Origin: Megamerina dolium
Lineage: Eukaryota; Arthropoda; Insecta; Diptera; Megamerinidae
Direction: 5' to 3'
Assembly (NCBI GenBank): GCA_963854835.1
Contig: OY978526.1
Coordinates: 22,660,334-22,724,333, forward strand
DNA length: 64,000 nucleotides
In this document: piece by piece, positions 38,301-52,439 of the stretch
How the letters are laid out: each line of letters opens with the position of its first letter
How positions within the stretch are numbered: the first letter of the stretch is position 1
Translations under genes and position numbers: made by a program
Notes under the pieces: model-generated
What the model saw: only the letters and a program-made list of their open reading frames with translations
What the model was told of the DNA's origin: nothing
The model's database searches: none

Positions 38301-39418
38301 TTTTTTTTTTTTTTTTGTTTGCGCATTTATTAAATTTAAAGACATTAAACGACAACGAAAACTGCACTTCAACAACAAACAAGTCAAGAAAAAAAAAAAG
38401 CGTCAAATTCATGATGAGAAAGTGTAATGAAAAACAGGAAAACAAAGATAATAACAAAAAATAGGCGAATGAAGAAGATGAATGAAAACAAAACTTGGCA
38501 GCAGTAGCAAAACCGTTTGGCGCGCATATAAATTGATATATGTGAATGTGTATGGGTAAGTATTATGCGGCATGCAACAAAACGCATGAGTACGCTGCAA
38601 TTGACGCGTGCCATAAATAATTGCAAATGTTATTGCTCTCAGATGTTAATAGTTTTAACTTTGAAGCAGCTTATATGATGATGAGGTATATTTTTCATAA
38701 TGTTGTTTCTGCACTTTTGCTACTATTTTATATATTTGCTGCAGCGGGGTTTTTTTTTTATTCCAACAACAAATAAATACAGTCAGCTTCATTTTAAGTG
38801 GCAGCATTTATTTTTCTCATTTCTTCTCTTATTCGCATTTCGTATTCAACCATTATTTTAGCGTATCTTTTAATGTTAACAATTTTTTTATAGAGATTAT
38901 GCATATTACCCATACTCATACAAATACACACACATATACACACACACAGAGCGCGAGACATACACATGTGTAATGATTTTATTATGTGTATTTGAGAATG
39001 CAAAGTACACAAAAAATAAAAAAAAAAAACCTAATTAAATTACCTTGAACCAATGTCAAACTATGTAAGTACGCAGCATTTAATAGACCAAATTAATAAT
39101 TAAGTGTAATTCTAATGTTAAAGTCATTTATATTTCAATTATATTTACTTATAATGTGGTAAAGTGTAAACGAACGTGATCCATTCTTCAAGTGTCATTG
39201 TTAGATTCGGATGAGAATGTAATGTCATCTTAAGGTTACTAATAGTATGAACGATTTTTTTAATGTAAAATTTATTTTTTTTAATTAATTCTCACACATA
39301 CATGCTTACACTAACTAAGTATGCTCAAAATAATCATAATATAAGTATGTAATAGCATAGTAATAATAATAGAACATAACATAAAATAAGAAGGAAAACA
39401 AAGTACTTATCGTAATAA

Positions 39419-39788
39419 AAAAAAAATAAAAAATAAATATGTGGCACTTAAAGCCCCAAAGGGCTCATTGGCCGAGCTTCTCTTCTCTATTACTGTTGTG
39501 TGTCTTAAATTTTGGACAGTATTAGAATGGACCTACTTATTTTAGCCGGTTCCGAACGGCAGAACACTTGTGATATCACTTTTTCTGAGCTTTGTCACAG
39601 AGTTCTTTTTAGAAGCTTTTTCATGGCAAGTTGTTACTGTCGGAAGAATTGCCAATTGCTTGCCGACAGGTGGGTACCATTCGAAAGAAAAATCTTTTCG
39701 ATATAAAATTTGTTATGCATCAGCCGGGTATTGAACCACGACCTACAGATCAGAAGGCGAACACACTAACCACTGAGCTACGGCACCC
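39419..39788 (-). mobile_element. tRNA-derived SINE copy
   Basis: Nearly identical to 36750-37116. The A box complement is at 39770-39780. Perfect 14-bp target duplications ACTTATCGTAATAA at 39405-39418 and 39789-39802 show a recent, complete insertion with an A/T-rich tail on the left. Confidence 0.9.
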
Positions 39789-39929
39789 ACTTATCGTAAT
39801 AATACCAAATAAATAAGATAAGTAATAACCTTCAATATTTAGGTGATAAAGTACAAAAATTAATATTCGGAAAATATCAACATTTTAATCAAACAAAAAT
39901 ACGTACGGTTAAACGTTTTGTGGGTGAAT

Positions 39930-40345
39930 TGCATTAATTTCGAAAATAAATATTGCAATACTATGTTTTTTTTTGTATGGAATAACAATTCGACTTTATT
40001 GCAAACATTTTTACAATAATGTTCGAAATTTTTTATAATTCTTTACAATTAACGTTCGACATCATTGTAACTGTGGGAAAATAATGCCGGAAAACTCATC
40101 ACTTTTTCGACATTATCGCAAAACATCGAAATAATATCGAAATTCTAATTTCTTATAATTTACGTACGATATTATTTCAATTTTTTGCGATAATGTCGAA
40201 AAAGTGCTAGAAGACTTTGGCAGTTTCCATCAGAATTGTTTTTAAGAGCATATCCCATTAACGTTGAATGAATTAATGTCGAAAATGTTCTACAATAATG
40301 TCGAATTTTATATGGAGAATATTTTTTTCGACATTAATGCATATA
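39930..40345. repeat. aatgtcgaaa-motif repeat, second locus
   Basis: Repeated ttcgacatt/aatgtcgaa in both orientations, with short gcaa and ttttt spacers, as at 26035-27330. No coding sequence. Confidence 0.55.
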
Positions 40346-40359
40346 GCACTTGTTAAGAA

Positions 40360-40800
40360 GCATATAAAGACCTTAAGTGGAAGGCGTACAAAATAATGGG
40401 CATGGCACACCCATTTTTGAACATAATTTTAACCACTCAAGTAGATACCGGCATGAGAAATATTGTATATGAGTGGACTATATGAGTGGATCAAAGCAGG
40501 GGCTTGTTATACGATCTCTACGTAAAGGTGGGCGTGGCTTGTCTATAAATAAAATGTTAATACACTTCAAAAATATCATTGATCTAGGTGAGATTATAAC
40601 AAAAGCTACAAATTCAAGATTGCAAAGAAGTAAAATCCAGCGCTTAGACTCTTTCGTATTTTCTCGATTATATCCATTTTCAGTAACGATCGTTCACATG
40701 AAGCATATCGTAGTTCAAGCCATATTTCGTAAAAATATCTCAACATTTATTGAAAACTCATTTTTTAGCAATTTTTATTAGCATATTTCAGACAATTGGA
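40360..40800 (+). repeat. Diverged relative of the 2.16-kb TIR element
   Basis: Contains gggcatggcacacccatttt and gtgggcgtggcttg, and a tail (catatttcgtaaaaatatct) comparable to the ccaaatttcatcgaaat segment of the element at 19993-22155. Ends were not found. Confidence 0.4.
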
Positions 40801-41040
40801 TCACAGTAATGAAAAACTAAGGTAAAGAAGTGGCTATCGAAGCATTCTGAATTCGCATAAAATCGAACAAAACCAGTTGTAATGGTTACATAAGTCAGTA
40901 AGAAGTAATCATGTTGGAGATTGGCTACATGAAACCATAAATTAGTGTCCCAAAAGTTCCAGAACAGGATAACAATAATTATTTAAAGAATTAATTTACA
41001 CGATAAGTAATCGACTAAAATAAATTTGAATTTGTAATCG

Positions 41041-41305
41041 TTTTTTTTTTTTTTTTGGATCTACATATGTTAAAAGAATTGTAATTTTAAAAGTAATTAT
41101 AATTCAAAATTACTAATTAGTCAGAGTGATTACAAGTAATTTAAACTCGTTTAACATATTAATATAACATATTAATAATTTAAAAATCGTTTATTTTGGA
41201 TCTAAATATGTTAAAAGAATTGTAATTTTAAAAGTAATTATAATTCAAAATTACTAATTAGTCAGAGTGATTACAAGTAATTTAAACTTGTTTAACATAT
41301 TAACT
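41041..41305. repeat. 141-bp tandem duplication
   Basis: A block beginning ggatctacatatgttaaaag at 41057 is repeated at 41198 with few differences (ggatctaaatatgtt). The repeated part runs through agtcagagtgattacaagta and on to the aacatatta segment. Confidence 0.85.
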
Positions 41306-41765
41306 TAATTTATGATTTTTGCAATTTCCTCAAGTAATTAAAATTGTAATTGTAATTTTAGAAGTAATAATAATTACAAATTGATAATTATACAAGTATA
41401 TAGTAGCTTACAAGGAATTCAATTTTTTCCAACATGAGTCTCAATAAAATCACTTGCAACAGGTAATTTCTGTGTAATTGAATTTTCAAAAATTTACAAG
41501 ACATTAATGTCATATTTATGATATATAGAAATTTTACGCAAAAATCAAAATGAAAACTTGTCTCAAAATTTCAAAGTGTTCAAGTATTCTATCAATTAAA
41601 TATTATTTCATAGATTAGGCATTACATTTAGATAATAATGCATACGTAATTCGTTTCATAAAAATCACTTTTATAGTACTTTTAGCATCAAATATTCTTA
41701 TTTTTGATCATGTAATTACATTATTAATATTTTATATAAAAATGGACATATGTATAGTATATATA

Positions 41766-42342
41766 CGAGGGCGGTCCCAGAACTACCCGATTACTTTGGT
41801 GAAAAGTGGCAACCTAATAAAACATATGTTTTCAACCAGAAACGATCAAGAAAATCCACAAAATGGTATTGGATGATCGCCGGCTGAAGGTGTGTAAGCT
41901 AGGTGAAGTTACAGGCATTTCAAAAAGTGCTATACCGAAAATTTGGATATGAAAAAGCTGTGTGCAAGATGGGTGTCGCGTTTGCTCATAATAGAACCAA
42001 AAAACACCAGTCCAAAATCCACCACCAAAATCAATGAGTTACAGCTCGAATTGCTTCAACACGCACCTTATTCGGCAGATTTAGCTCGTTCGGATTATTT
42101 TCTATTTCCAAATTTGATTAAAGGGCTTGGTGGTAGAAGATTTGCAAACAATGAAGAGGTATAGCCTGCGGTAGATGTTGCTATTTTAATGAGCTAGACA
42201 ATTCATACTATAAACATGGTATCGAAGCTATAGAATATTGCTGGGAAAAGTACTAAAAGGAGATGATGTTGAGAAATAAAGAAAAATTTTCCCAAATTGG
42301 TTGTTTTCTTTATTAGGTCGGGTAGTTCTGGGACCGTCCTCA
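41766..42342 (+). mobile_element. 577-bp internally deleted mariner
   Basis: Same TIRs as the element at 1110 (cgagggcggtcccagaac, and complement at right), with TA at 41764-41765 and 42343-42344. It keeps fragments of the HTH (DDRRLKVCKLGEVTGISKS) and the C-terminal YSADLARSDYFLF, where the third catalytic Asp persists. The ORF start and the catalytic core are deleted. It is related to, but not derived from, the copy at 1110, because its deletion points differ. Confidence 0.85.
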
Positions 42343-44690
42343 TATATGGCAATTCCACATGAGATGAACTTCATTTTTATTACTTCAAAAAAAAAAATAA
42401 TAGTAATAGAAATTCAATATTAAAAATAAATTGTATAGCTCAGAGCATAACAAATCAAAGTATAAATCACAGTTGTAAATATTAATGACCATCGTAATAG
42501 GTGTGTGTAGATGCAGCAAAGAGAATAACTACTTCCTGTGGCGGTAGTGTGATGATACACAAGTGTAACAGGCGATATTAACGTTAAAATGTGGTTTTAT
42601 TTCAATCAATAAGAGTTTGGCTATTCATAATGGTAATTGTGATGTTCATTATCATGATGATGATGATGATCATCATCATCATCATCGTCATCATTACCAT
42701 TGCTGCTGTCAACTACCAGTAAAAGCAATAATAACAAATATTGGTAATAATATCGTAGTCAACGAAAAGAAACGTGTTGCTCATCACAAAAAATGCGCAC
42801 CTTTTATAACTGCAGACATACCTATATACAACAAACAAAAAAATATATATATATAAATATATACAATACGTTACATATGAGTATTGTACAAAAATACTAT
42901 ACGATATATTCATATGTGTGTGTTCGCAGCATTTATGCAATCTTGGTCAAACAACAATATTTGGTATGTATGAATAAATGAAAGACACAGAAAAAGTAGT
43001 ACAAATTACAAACATGGTAGTGAGAGAGTGAGAGAAGAAATTTAAAATAAAAAAATTGGAAAAAAAAATCAAACATTTTGTAGTCAAGTGATAATACTGG
43101 TTACCCTCCCTTCAATTTGGGCCATTAACAATTTCTTATCGAACAAAAAAATAAAAAAAAATAATAATATTGATGTATAAAACCAGTTTACAATAATATT
43201 TGTCGTCTTCGAATTGGGTCAACAAGCACCATATCCAGTCCATGCGTTTCAGCCCAAAGTACTCCGATAGCACAAACAGGTGTAGGCTAAACCCAACACG
43301 CATACTGCATGCCATACAATCGTACATATTTATTTATATACACATTACAGCATACATTTTATATTATCTCATCGAGACACTGTGTGTGTATATGATTGAG
43401 TTTATTATTGTTATTATTTTTGTATATAAACAAGTTGCATATACTGCATGTTGCTATTGGAGATTAATTTCTTTCTACATTTATAGATAAAAAAAAAAAT
43501 GGATGCAAGCGTGAATATCATATGAGTGCCATTTACAGATATGAAAGAATTAATGATAGTGATTTAAATGAAATCGATTTTGAGACAAAAAATATTAAAA
43601 AAATTTTTTTTTAGCAAAGTACATAATTTTTTACAATTTTATGTAATAAATCGTTTAGTCAGAAAAAGAATCTATGACCGATTTCAAGTAGCCAGGCTTT
43701 CCTTGATACCCTCTAACCTTCTTACTCATATGTAATACAAGTATTAAAGCAAATGTTTTGTTGGTTTCAACACTTCTTCGACTACTTCTTCTCCTTTTGG
43801 GCAATTCATGGGTTTTAGTTCGTTTCAATTTGTAATTATGTACAATTTTGCGATTAAAAAAGTGAAAGTTTTTTTTTTTGCTCATATTTTTTTTTTTTTG
43901 TTTTGCAAATTTGATGTAAATATGTACATATACATACATATATGTAGGTAGTACATACAACACACATTAAAAGCATCGCTGTCTTACTACTTAATACTTG
44001 ACACCCTCTGCGTTTTTCATCTTCCTTCATCTCAGCATAACCATTAATTTAGTGATGAACATTTTATTATTATATGCCGACATTATTACTATAATTACAT
44101 GCTATATTCATTTATATTATATACAATATTTTTTATATATATGTATATGTACATACTTGTATGTGGACATGTATTCGAATATTTTAATAATAATTAACAT
44201 ATTTGATGCATATGCAAATAAAATATTTATTATTTGTATCTGTCAAATCATCAATACAATCTTGATGCATTTAATTTAAACCGTGGGAAATATTTCACTT
44301 TCATGCTCAATCAATCATAATTTAAATTAGGTATTCAACCAAATTATAACATTCACAGCAATTCATCTGAACAAACGAAAGATGCTAGTTAGCTAGTTAT
44401 GTCATTTTCATCTTGAAAATAAATGGAAAGAAGTATTTAATAAAATTTTTTGTTTTTTTTTTTTTTAATTCGATGAAATTATTTAACAGTGATAAGCAGT
44501 GATTATTATTTTTTTGGAGTCATCAACTCAAGAATGCACTTTCTTTCAGGATTAAATAACTTTTCTTAAAATTATATTTAATTTTTGATATTACTAAAAT
44601 GTATATATCATACATAAAAGATATTTTCTTTAATTTTTTTTTTATTTTCGAGCACACAAAATTATCTTATATACATTCGAAAATATAATT
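42343..44690. other. AT-rich stretch with microsatellites
   Basis: GAT/ATC palindromic patch 42655-42690. A less AT-rich patch at 43200-43320 encodes nothing recognised. Poly-T at 43868-43879 and 43888-43899. No splice-flanked exon was found. Confidence 0.45.
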
Positions 44691-46150
44691 TTGTATAATT
44701 TTGTATGAAAGGTAGGTGTGGTTATCAACCAATTTTCCGTATTCTTCAAAACATTGTTTGTTGTAAAAAAATAATCGTATGTACAGAATTTTAGCTCGAT
44801 AGCTTTATAATTTTGTGCGTCAGGTCAAAAAATATAACTTCGAAAATATACTTTTGTATGGAAGGTAGTCGTGAGTTTTATCGGATTTCACCCATTTTCA
44901 ACCACATTTATTAATTGGTAAAAATAATGCCATATGCCCAATTTTAACTTGATAGCTTTATGTTTCTATGCATCAAGTCAAAAAACATACATTCGAAAAT
45001 GTAGTGTTGTATGAAAGGTTGGCGTGGTTTTCAACCAATTTTTCGTATTACTCAACACATTGTTTGTTGTTATAAAATAGTCTTATGTACACGATTTTAG
45101 CTCGATAGTTTTATAATTCTGTGCGCCAAGTCAAAAATATAACTTCGAAAATGTACTTTTGTATGGAAGGTAGTCGTGATTTTTATCGGATTTCACCCAT
45201 TTTCAATCACATTTGTTAAATGGTAAAAATAATGCCATACGCCCAATTTTAGCTCGATAATTTTATGTTTTTATGCCTCAAGTCAAAAAATATACATTCG
45301 AAATTGTAATATTGTATGAAAGGTAGGCGTGATTTTTAACCAATTTTTCCCCATTTTTCAACACATTGTTTGTTATTAAAAAATAATCTTATGTACACAA
45401 TTTTAGCTCGATGGCTGAATATTTCTGGGTGCCAAGCCAAAAAATATATGTTCGAAAATGAAGTTTTGTATGGAAGGTAGGCGTGGTTTTCAATAAATTT
45501 TCCCCATTCTTCAACACATTGTTTGTTGTTAAAAAATAATCTAATGTACTCAATTTTAGCTCGATGGGTGAATATTTCTGAGTGCCAACCCAAAAGATAT
45601 ATGTTCGAAAATGAAGTTTTGTATGGAAGGTAGGCGTGGTTTTCAATCAATTTTCCAAATTCTTCAACACATCGTTTGTTGTTAAAAAATACTTTTATAT
45701 ACCCAATTTTAGCTCGATGGCTGAATATTTCTGGGTGCCAAGCCAAAAGATATATATTAGAAAATGAAGTTTTGTATGGAAGATAGTCGTGTTTTTATTT
45801 TAACTTCGCCTACACTTCACAACATTTGTTAATTAGTATAAATAATCCTATATATTCAATTTTAACTCCATAGCTTTTTATTTCTATGTGCCAAGTCAAA
45901 AAACATATGTTCGAAAACACGATTTTGTATGGAAGATATGCGTGGTTCTCATCCGATTACGCCCATTCTTCAACATGTTTATTTGTTGTTAAAAAAAAAC
46001 GTATATGCCCAATTATAGATCAATAGCTGTATATTTCGGCATGCAAACTCAAAATAATAAAAAAACATTAAAATGAAAATGTAATTTTGTATGGCAGTTT
46101 TCATTAAATTACCTTAATTTTCAAAATTAGTCATTGGTCAAAAAAAAAAC
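44690..46150 (+). repeat. 153-bp tandem repeat array, plus orientation (about 10 units)
   Basis: The tttgtatggaaggtaggcgt core recurs at 44700, 44853, 45006, 45158, 45311, 45465, 45618, 45771, 45924 and 46086. Nine intervals are 153, 153, 152, 153, 154, 153, 153, 153 and 162 bp. Units also share caattttagctcgatggctg and ttcaacacattgtttgttg. The largest frames here (45336-45746, minus) only reflect the periodicity, with a motif repeating every 51 codons. Confidence 0.9.
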
Positions 46151-47590
46151 ACTTCATGAGCCGAATTTCATTGTGATATCTCTATTTTTCTATGCAAGAA
46201 AAACAGAAAAATGCCAAACCCATTAAGCCTGTTCCCAAAATTATATGTTCGTTTGTAAAAACATATTTCTGTAGCGACTTTCATATTGATACTTCTATAT
46301 TTATGACGAATATTATGCGAATAGGCAAACAGAGAGACATTACTAAATCGAGTTAAATTATTATGATTCTGGTCACGAACATATAAGAAATTCTTGCGTC
46401 ACGGATGTGACATTCGCTTGAATAAAGAAATGAAGAAAAACGAATACAAATAGAAGAGTATTACACTAGTTTTAATTATTGTGTATGTACATAGTACTAA
46501 AATAATAGACGACAAATTAAAAATGTTGATTCATATGAGAATTCATAAAAATTCTGCGAAATTAATAAGAATTTGGTTTTCCAAAAATGGCAAAATTAGT
46601 TTTAAAACAAACTGATTATGTGACTTGACTTGTGAAGAGATCGTCTTTAGTGTTGATTTCTATACAACATAAAGAATAATAACGGGCGTGACATTGAGAA
46701 TGCGACAAATTAGCTTAGGGACAAAGGGATAGCTTAGCCTTGTATTGAAGATTAGAACAGAATCAATAAAGAAATATTATTCATAATAATTTCTAATTTG
46801 TTTAAGATAATAACTATCATGTTCAAGTTTATCAACCCAAGTGCAAAAATCATCATACGATTATATGTAATAAAAAGAAAACTTTCAAATTCTTTTCACA
46901 ATTTTGGCACTTCTTGAATGTAAACACACTCATGTATATGTGCATATACTAATGATAATTATAAACAACAAAAATACAATAAACATGATTAAATTGGCTG
47001 TGAAATTAGGTATTACACTTTCATTTTCTTTTTATGCATATATTTATCATACTACTATAAATTTCATTTTTCATATTTGAAATCAAAACAACCACAGACA
47101 TGATTATATGTATGCAGGTGTGTAATACCTGCATACATACACGTATACACCTGACAATTGAATTTACGCATTTTGCATTGGCAATACCTACACATAATTT
47201 CATACGCACAATGTTAATGAAGACAGCTAAATACAATATGCGAACATACAAAGATGTATATGTATGTGTGTGGTAAAATTCACCACTATATAATTAGTAG
47301 CTTATATTATTATTACATAGGTACTTAGTAGGTACTGCAAACACATATCAATTTAAAATTATGGGGTTCCAGGTATACTGTACACACAACTCATTATAAA
47401 ATAAAATATTCGATAAATTAATAGATGGAAGGTATATAATATATGTACCTTAAAGTGGGTTGAATTGCATAGAATATACTTTTGACTATTTGACTCAACG
47501 GAAAATATGATCAATCAACATATTAGGGAAGTTTATCTTAAAGACTCACCTCTTCATATTAATATGCCTATCAATTAGGCAAATCAACTG
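46151..47590. other. AT-rich intronic stretch
   Basis: No exon, transposon end or RNA gene recognised. A short palindrome, tgcaggtgtgtaatacctgca, spans about 47113-47133. Confidence 0.45.
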
Positions 47591-48830
47591 AGATCGGATG
47601 CAACTAGCTCTTGACATCACTCATGACTAGTGTCAGGAGAAGGACTCTCGATTAATCCGAATAAAACCAATGTGGTACCCTTTACCAGAAGAAGAAAATT
47701 GGGTATGGGAACCCTGACACTAGGGGACACAGACTTAATTTCGTTCGAGGAAATGAAATATCTAGGAGTAATTCTAGATAAAACCCTCACTTGGAACAAC
47801 CATCTATCGTATATAACTGGTAAAGCCGTAAGGGGAAGCTATGCGCTCCAGAGACTACACGGTAAAAGATGGGATCTGCGGCCAAAAATGGTGGCATGGT
47901 CGTGGCGTGGTGGCCGAAGGTAGATCAAAGAAAAGCTAAAATTATCCCTACTAAGGTTCATCGAATAGCCTGTTTGGGTGTCCCTGGAATTGTTGGAACA
48001 AGATTTCGGAAAGCAATCGCAATGGGGAAAACAGCTTCCATCTATCAGGCGAAAGTCCATGCCTTAGAGGTATGTGCGAGAGAATGCATACGTAGGGCCA
48101 CCCGTGGTACCAAAATATGCATCCTCTCAGTCAGCCAGGCGGGTCTAAAGTCCTTGGCAAAATTCTCATTTCAATCGAGGCTGGTTTGGGAATGTTTTAA
48201 ACTTCGCAATGCCCTGACAGCAAAGAATCCTGTCACCCTCATTTGGGTGTCAGGACATGAGGGACACGAGGGAAACGAAATTGAAATCGACTCTCTTGCA
48301 AAAGAGGGCGCAAGCACTCCTTTCATTGGACCAGAGCCCTTCTGCGGGGTTACAAACAGTTTCATAAACAACTTGATATGTGAAAGGGAGTAACGGGAGC
48401 TACTCGACTACTGGAGAGCCCAAACGGGCATGCGGCAGTCGAAGGGACTTATTGATCCCGCACATGTTAAGGTAGATGTAGTTCTTAACCTCAGCAGAAA
48501 TGACATAAAACTCTACACAGATGTGCTCACTGGGCACTGTAGACTCAATTATCATATGAAAAAAATGGGTATGATAGAAAAAGATACCTGTCGACTCGGT
48601 CATGAGGAGCAAGAAAAATCGGAACATATTCTATGCAATTGCCCAGCGGTGGTAAGACGTAGACTTGGTTACCTAAGTAATGGAATCTTGACTCCAAACC
48701 ACATAGGTAAAATCAAGCCCACAGCAATTATAAGATTTATAAATAGTTTGAAATTGTTTTACTTGGGCAATAAATGCACAAAAGATCTTTTAGGTCGCAG
48801 TGCATTGAATAGCCTGAATAAGTAATAATA
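47590..48830 (+). mobile_element. Non-LTR retrotransposon: RT C-terminus, RNase H, zinc knuckle
   Basis: 47630-47890 reads GLSINPNKTNVVPFTRRRKL and YLGVILDKTLTWNNHLSYI, the end of an RT domain. After a frameshift, 47950-48393 is an RNase H domain: IYQAKVHALEVCARECIRRA, then ILSVSQAGLKSL, then LIWVSGHEGHEGNEIEIDSL. Two expected acidic residues are changed: the Glu of QAE is Lys, and the Asp of SDSQ is Val. 48430-48825 continues to a CHHC-like tail (CRLGHEEQ...EHILCNCPA). The order RT-RNase H-knuckle fits I/LOA/R1-type LINEs. Stop TAA at about 48391 breaks the frame. Confidence 0.8.
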
Positions 48831-48879
48831 AAAATATGAAATTTAAATTATTTCAAGTAATTTTTTCCAAGGCAACATA

Positions 48880-50290
48880 AAGAAATTCTTGGTTTGGATC
48901 CGACTAATTTTTGCATTTGTTAGAAAATCATCATTTTTGTATGGATGGTCTCTTAAGGATTGCAGATAGGAGGTAAGTATGTTCGGAGTAAATGTTGTAG
49001 ATGAAAAATTAATAATAGTCAGTCATACATTTGACTGCTCTAGTGGTGATTCCTGTGGTTATTTGTCAATTTTCAAGTGTTTTTACATACATTTTGTATG
49101 GGACTCACCGTTAAATATGGAAATAGGGGGTACGTAGGTTTCGAGGGGTTCGTGTCAGTCGTACATGTCATTGCTTTAGTTGTGATCTCTGGGCAACCAT
49201 GGGGTTATTCCTATATTTTCAAATGTTTTCACATTTTGTTCGGGAGGCCTCATTCGGTTTGGAAATGTTGGGGGTTGGAATGTCTTGAGGAAATGTTGGG
49301 TTGGTCATACATTGGAAATATTAATGGTCGGTCATACATTTCAATACTCCAACCGCGATTCCTGGCATTATTTGTCGATTTTCAAGTGTTTATATGTGCG
49401 TAGGTTTCAAGAAAATGTTGGGGATGACAAATTAATGATAGTCAGTCATATATGTTATTGGTTTAGATGCGATCCCTTGGCAGCCATGGGGTTTTTTGTC
49501 AATTTTCATATGTTTTCAAGTTCATTTTGTGCGGGAGGCCTCATAGGTTGAGATTGAAGATGCTAGGGGTTGACATATTTTGAGGAAATTTTGGGGAGGA
49601 AAAAATATTGGTGGTCGGTCATACATTTCAATGCTTCAGCCGCTATTCATGGCGTTATTTGTAGATTTTCAAGTGTTTATATGTTCATTTTGTTTGGGAG
49701 GAAATGTTGAGGAGCAAAAATGAATGGAGTTCAGTCACACACATCACCGTAAAACCACTGTAAAATCAACAAATGGCCTCATAGCTTCCCAGGAATCGTC
49801 TCTAGAGGGTTAAATTCTAAGATTTACCACTACTCAATTTTCTTCCTCTTTTCTTCCTGGCGTTATTTGTCGATTTTTAGGTGTTTATATGTTCATTTTG
49901 TTTGGAAGGTCTCTTACCAGTTGGTGATAGGGGATATATAGGTGTGGAGGAAATGTTGAGAAGGAAAAATGAATGGTGGTCAATCATACACATCACCGTA
50001 AAACCATAGCTGCCCAGGAATCATCTCTAGAGGGGTAAATTATAAGACTGGCCACCACTCAATTTTCTTGCTCAACATTTTCTGTGAAGATACTTACCCT
50101 CTATCTGTACACCTTCAGGAGATTATCATACAAAGACAACGTGAAAACCAAATAATAACAGGAATCACCCTTGGAGTGGCAAAATCTATGACTGACCCCC
50201 ATTAATTTTTCTTCCTCACAATTTCCTCCAAATATACTTAACTCCTATCTCCACCCCTTAAGGGTCCTCTCATACAAAATGATCTAGAAA
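48880..50290. repeat. Tandem ~150-bp repeats that reverse orientation near 50.1 kb
   Basis: Plus-oriented cores (ttttgtatggatgg and variants) at about 48935, 49092, 49234, 49525, 49688 and 49896. Units share gattttcaagtgttt and agtcagtcatacattt. From about 50100 to 50285 the same vocabulary is inverted (complement of catacaaaatgatctag, and ccccttaagggtcc). ccgtaaaaccactgtaaaat-type pieces near 49745 and 49990 form another duplication. It is the same family as 22820-24120. Confidence 0.65.
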
Positions 50291-52439
50291 TACTTGAAAA
50301 TAAATAGTAACACTATTTGGTTATGCTTATGAAAATGTGCTTTCTATTTGTGTTAATTTGTAGCAAAACAAATTATTTCTACCCTCTCCGATGATAGATG
50401 CGTCGAATTTATTTCATTTTATATATGCGTAAGCCGTGAGTATAGGTTTGTTGCGTTGCGTTACGCATTATGAAAGCGTTTAACATTTTCATACAAGTAA
50501 TTAATTAAATTTATTTATTATCTATTGCTTTGCTGTTACGACTATACCAACGAAGACGGTTACTTCTGTTTTTTTTTTTTGTTTTTCTATCTATCTTTTT
50601 ATTGTTTTTTTTTTTTTAATTTTCATTTGTTCCTCGAATTACATCATACACATTTTATGTACACTACCTACTAATGAATGTATACATACATGTATTTATT
50701 TACTTAATATTATTTCATGTTTTCATACAAACATATTCCGTGTTTTCATAACATTTCTTTCTGTTTGTTAGTTCATTAAATTGAATCTATCGCCTAGATA
50801 TCGAATTAATTCATTCACAAAAGCATACATAAATACATAACATATTTTTCAGTATTATGTATCTACACTATTTACATACATATGTGTGTATAGGTATTTA
50901 AATACTTATCCACTTTTTAATCATTACTTTGCTAATTTAAATGCTTATGATATTTAATCTTCACTTCATTCATCATCGTATTCGATGTTAGAAAATGTGA
51001 ATTTGGTTATAACCTTGAAATTTTACATTTATTTTCTTCTTTTTCTTTCTCAAGTCAGAACTTTCAATGGAACTATAGTTTTATGATTTACGAGTAATTA
51101 ATTAAATAATTACTTTAATTACAGGTCAAGTGAATATAAATGGTTTTATAGTGTGATCACAGAGAAATTATCATGTACATTTGACTTGTAATATTTCAAT
51201 TGCAATGAACTTTTATGCTCCAACATCTTTTCTATGAATGAAATGATATCATAGTTTTAAGCCCCACATCAACTACATTAGTCAATTGCATTAGTCATAG
51301 GAAAAAAACGTCTTAAAATGTGATATTTTTTAGAAAAGTTACCAAAAGAAATTTTTAACCGTCGACTTAGTCATTTTTCCCATCATTATCATATAAAAGT
51401 TGTATAGTATTTACATATGTTTGAGAGATTTAGAGATAAATTTTAAAAATATATGGAATTTCAATTTAAAATAATTATGCCATAAATTGTATATTTCTAA
51501 TAATCTGTGTAAATCTGTATTAAAACAATTTCTTATTGATGATTGTACCAAAATAAAAAAAAGTGCAAACGTTTCTTGGCCCTTCATATAGTCTTGCACT
51601 GTGTGTGTGTGTGCAACACATGCTTTGTTAAAACAATTCGTCCACTTTGTGGTGTGTGTGTGTGTGTAAAACAAGAAATGAAAATGTGTAATAATGCAAC
51701 AAACAAGTTTGAATGCAATCAAAAGTGCAACATTAAGAGTCAAAGTATCAAACCATTAAAAGAGAGCATATACATTAGGGCTTGTCATATATGTATATGA
51801 TTTGGCAAAAATTTGTACATTTTAGGGTGGAAAAAAAATAAAAGAAGAAAATAACAAAATTACTCAAGCTAGCACCGATAAATACATGGCAAAACAACAG
51901 CAACAAAGATGATAACTTTAGGATGTAGAAGAATTTAAAATTCTCACTATGCTTAGTGTTGCCAATTAATTTCATTTTCTCTAGTTTACAATGGTGATAT
52001 GAATATGGTGAAGGTGGTGAATATATTTTTACTTAAATGTCAAAAATGTTCTAATTAAGAAGAAAAGGAAAAGTAAACATATTGCAAAAAAAAATGATTT
52101 CATTGCTTGTGCAGCATTTTATCAATTAAATAATGAGAATTTGTTCGATTTGAAATTTATATATTAGCCGTATTTTATACGAGACTCCACAAAACAACAA
52201 CAAAGGTGCTAGTTTTAAAACTAAATCAACTTTGATTAAGAAACTTGGAAGAAATATAGCGAATTGTCGAATAAAACACGATTATAAACTAAAAATAATT
52301 GCCTTTGTTTACGAAAATTAGCATCTATGTCAATTTATGAACACAAATATAGCAAACTTGTCGAATAAAACACGACTTAAGTCAATTTGCCACAGAAATT
52401 ATGGATGTACCAATTTCATACAACAACATACATTTTTCC
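50291..52439. other. AT-rich intronic stretch
   Basis: Poly-T runs near 50571-50580 and 50606-50616, GT run 51601-51612 and 51651-51668. atagcgaattgtcgaataaaa and a near-identical copy near 52257-52278 and 52352-52373 form a short direct repeat. No coding signal. Confidence 0.45.

Noticed and set aside
45336..45746. A 136-aa minus-strand frame with internally repeated protein text
   Set aside because: The protein repeat has a 51-codon period, exactly the 153-bp DNA repeat; no start, splice or domain support.
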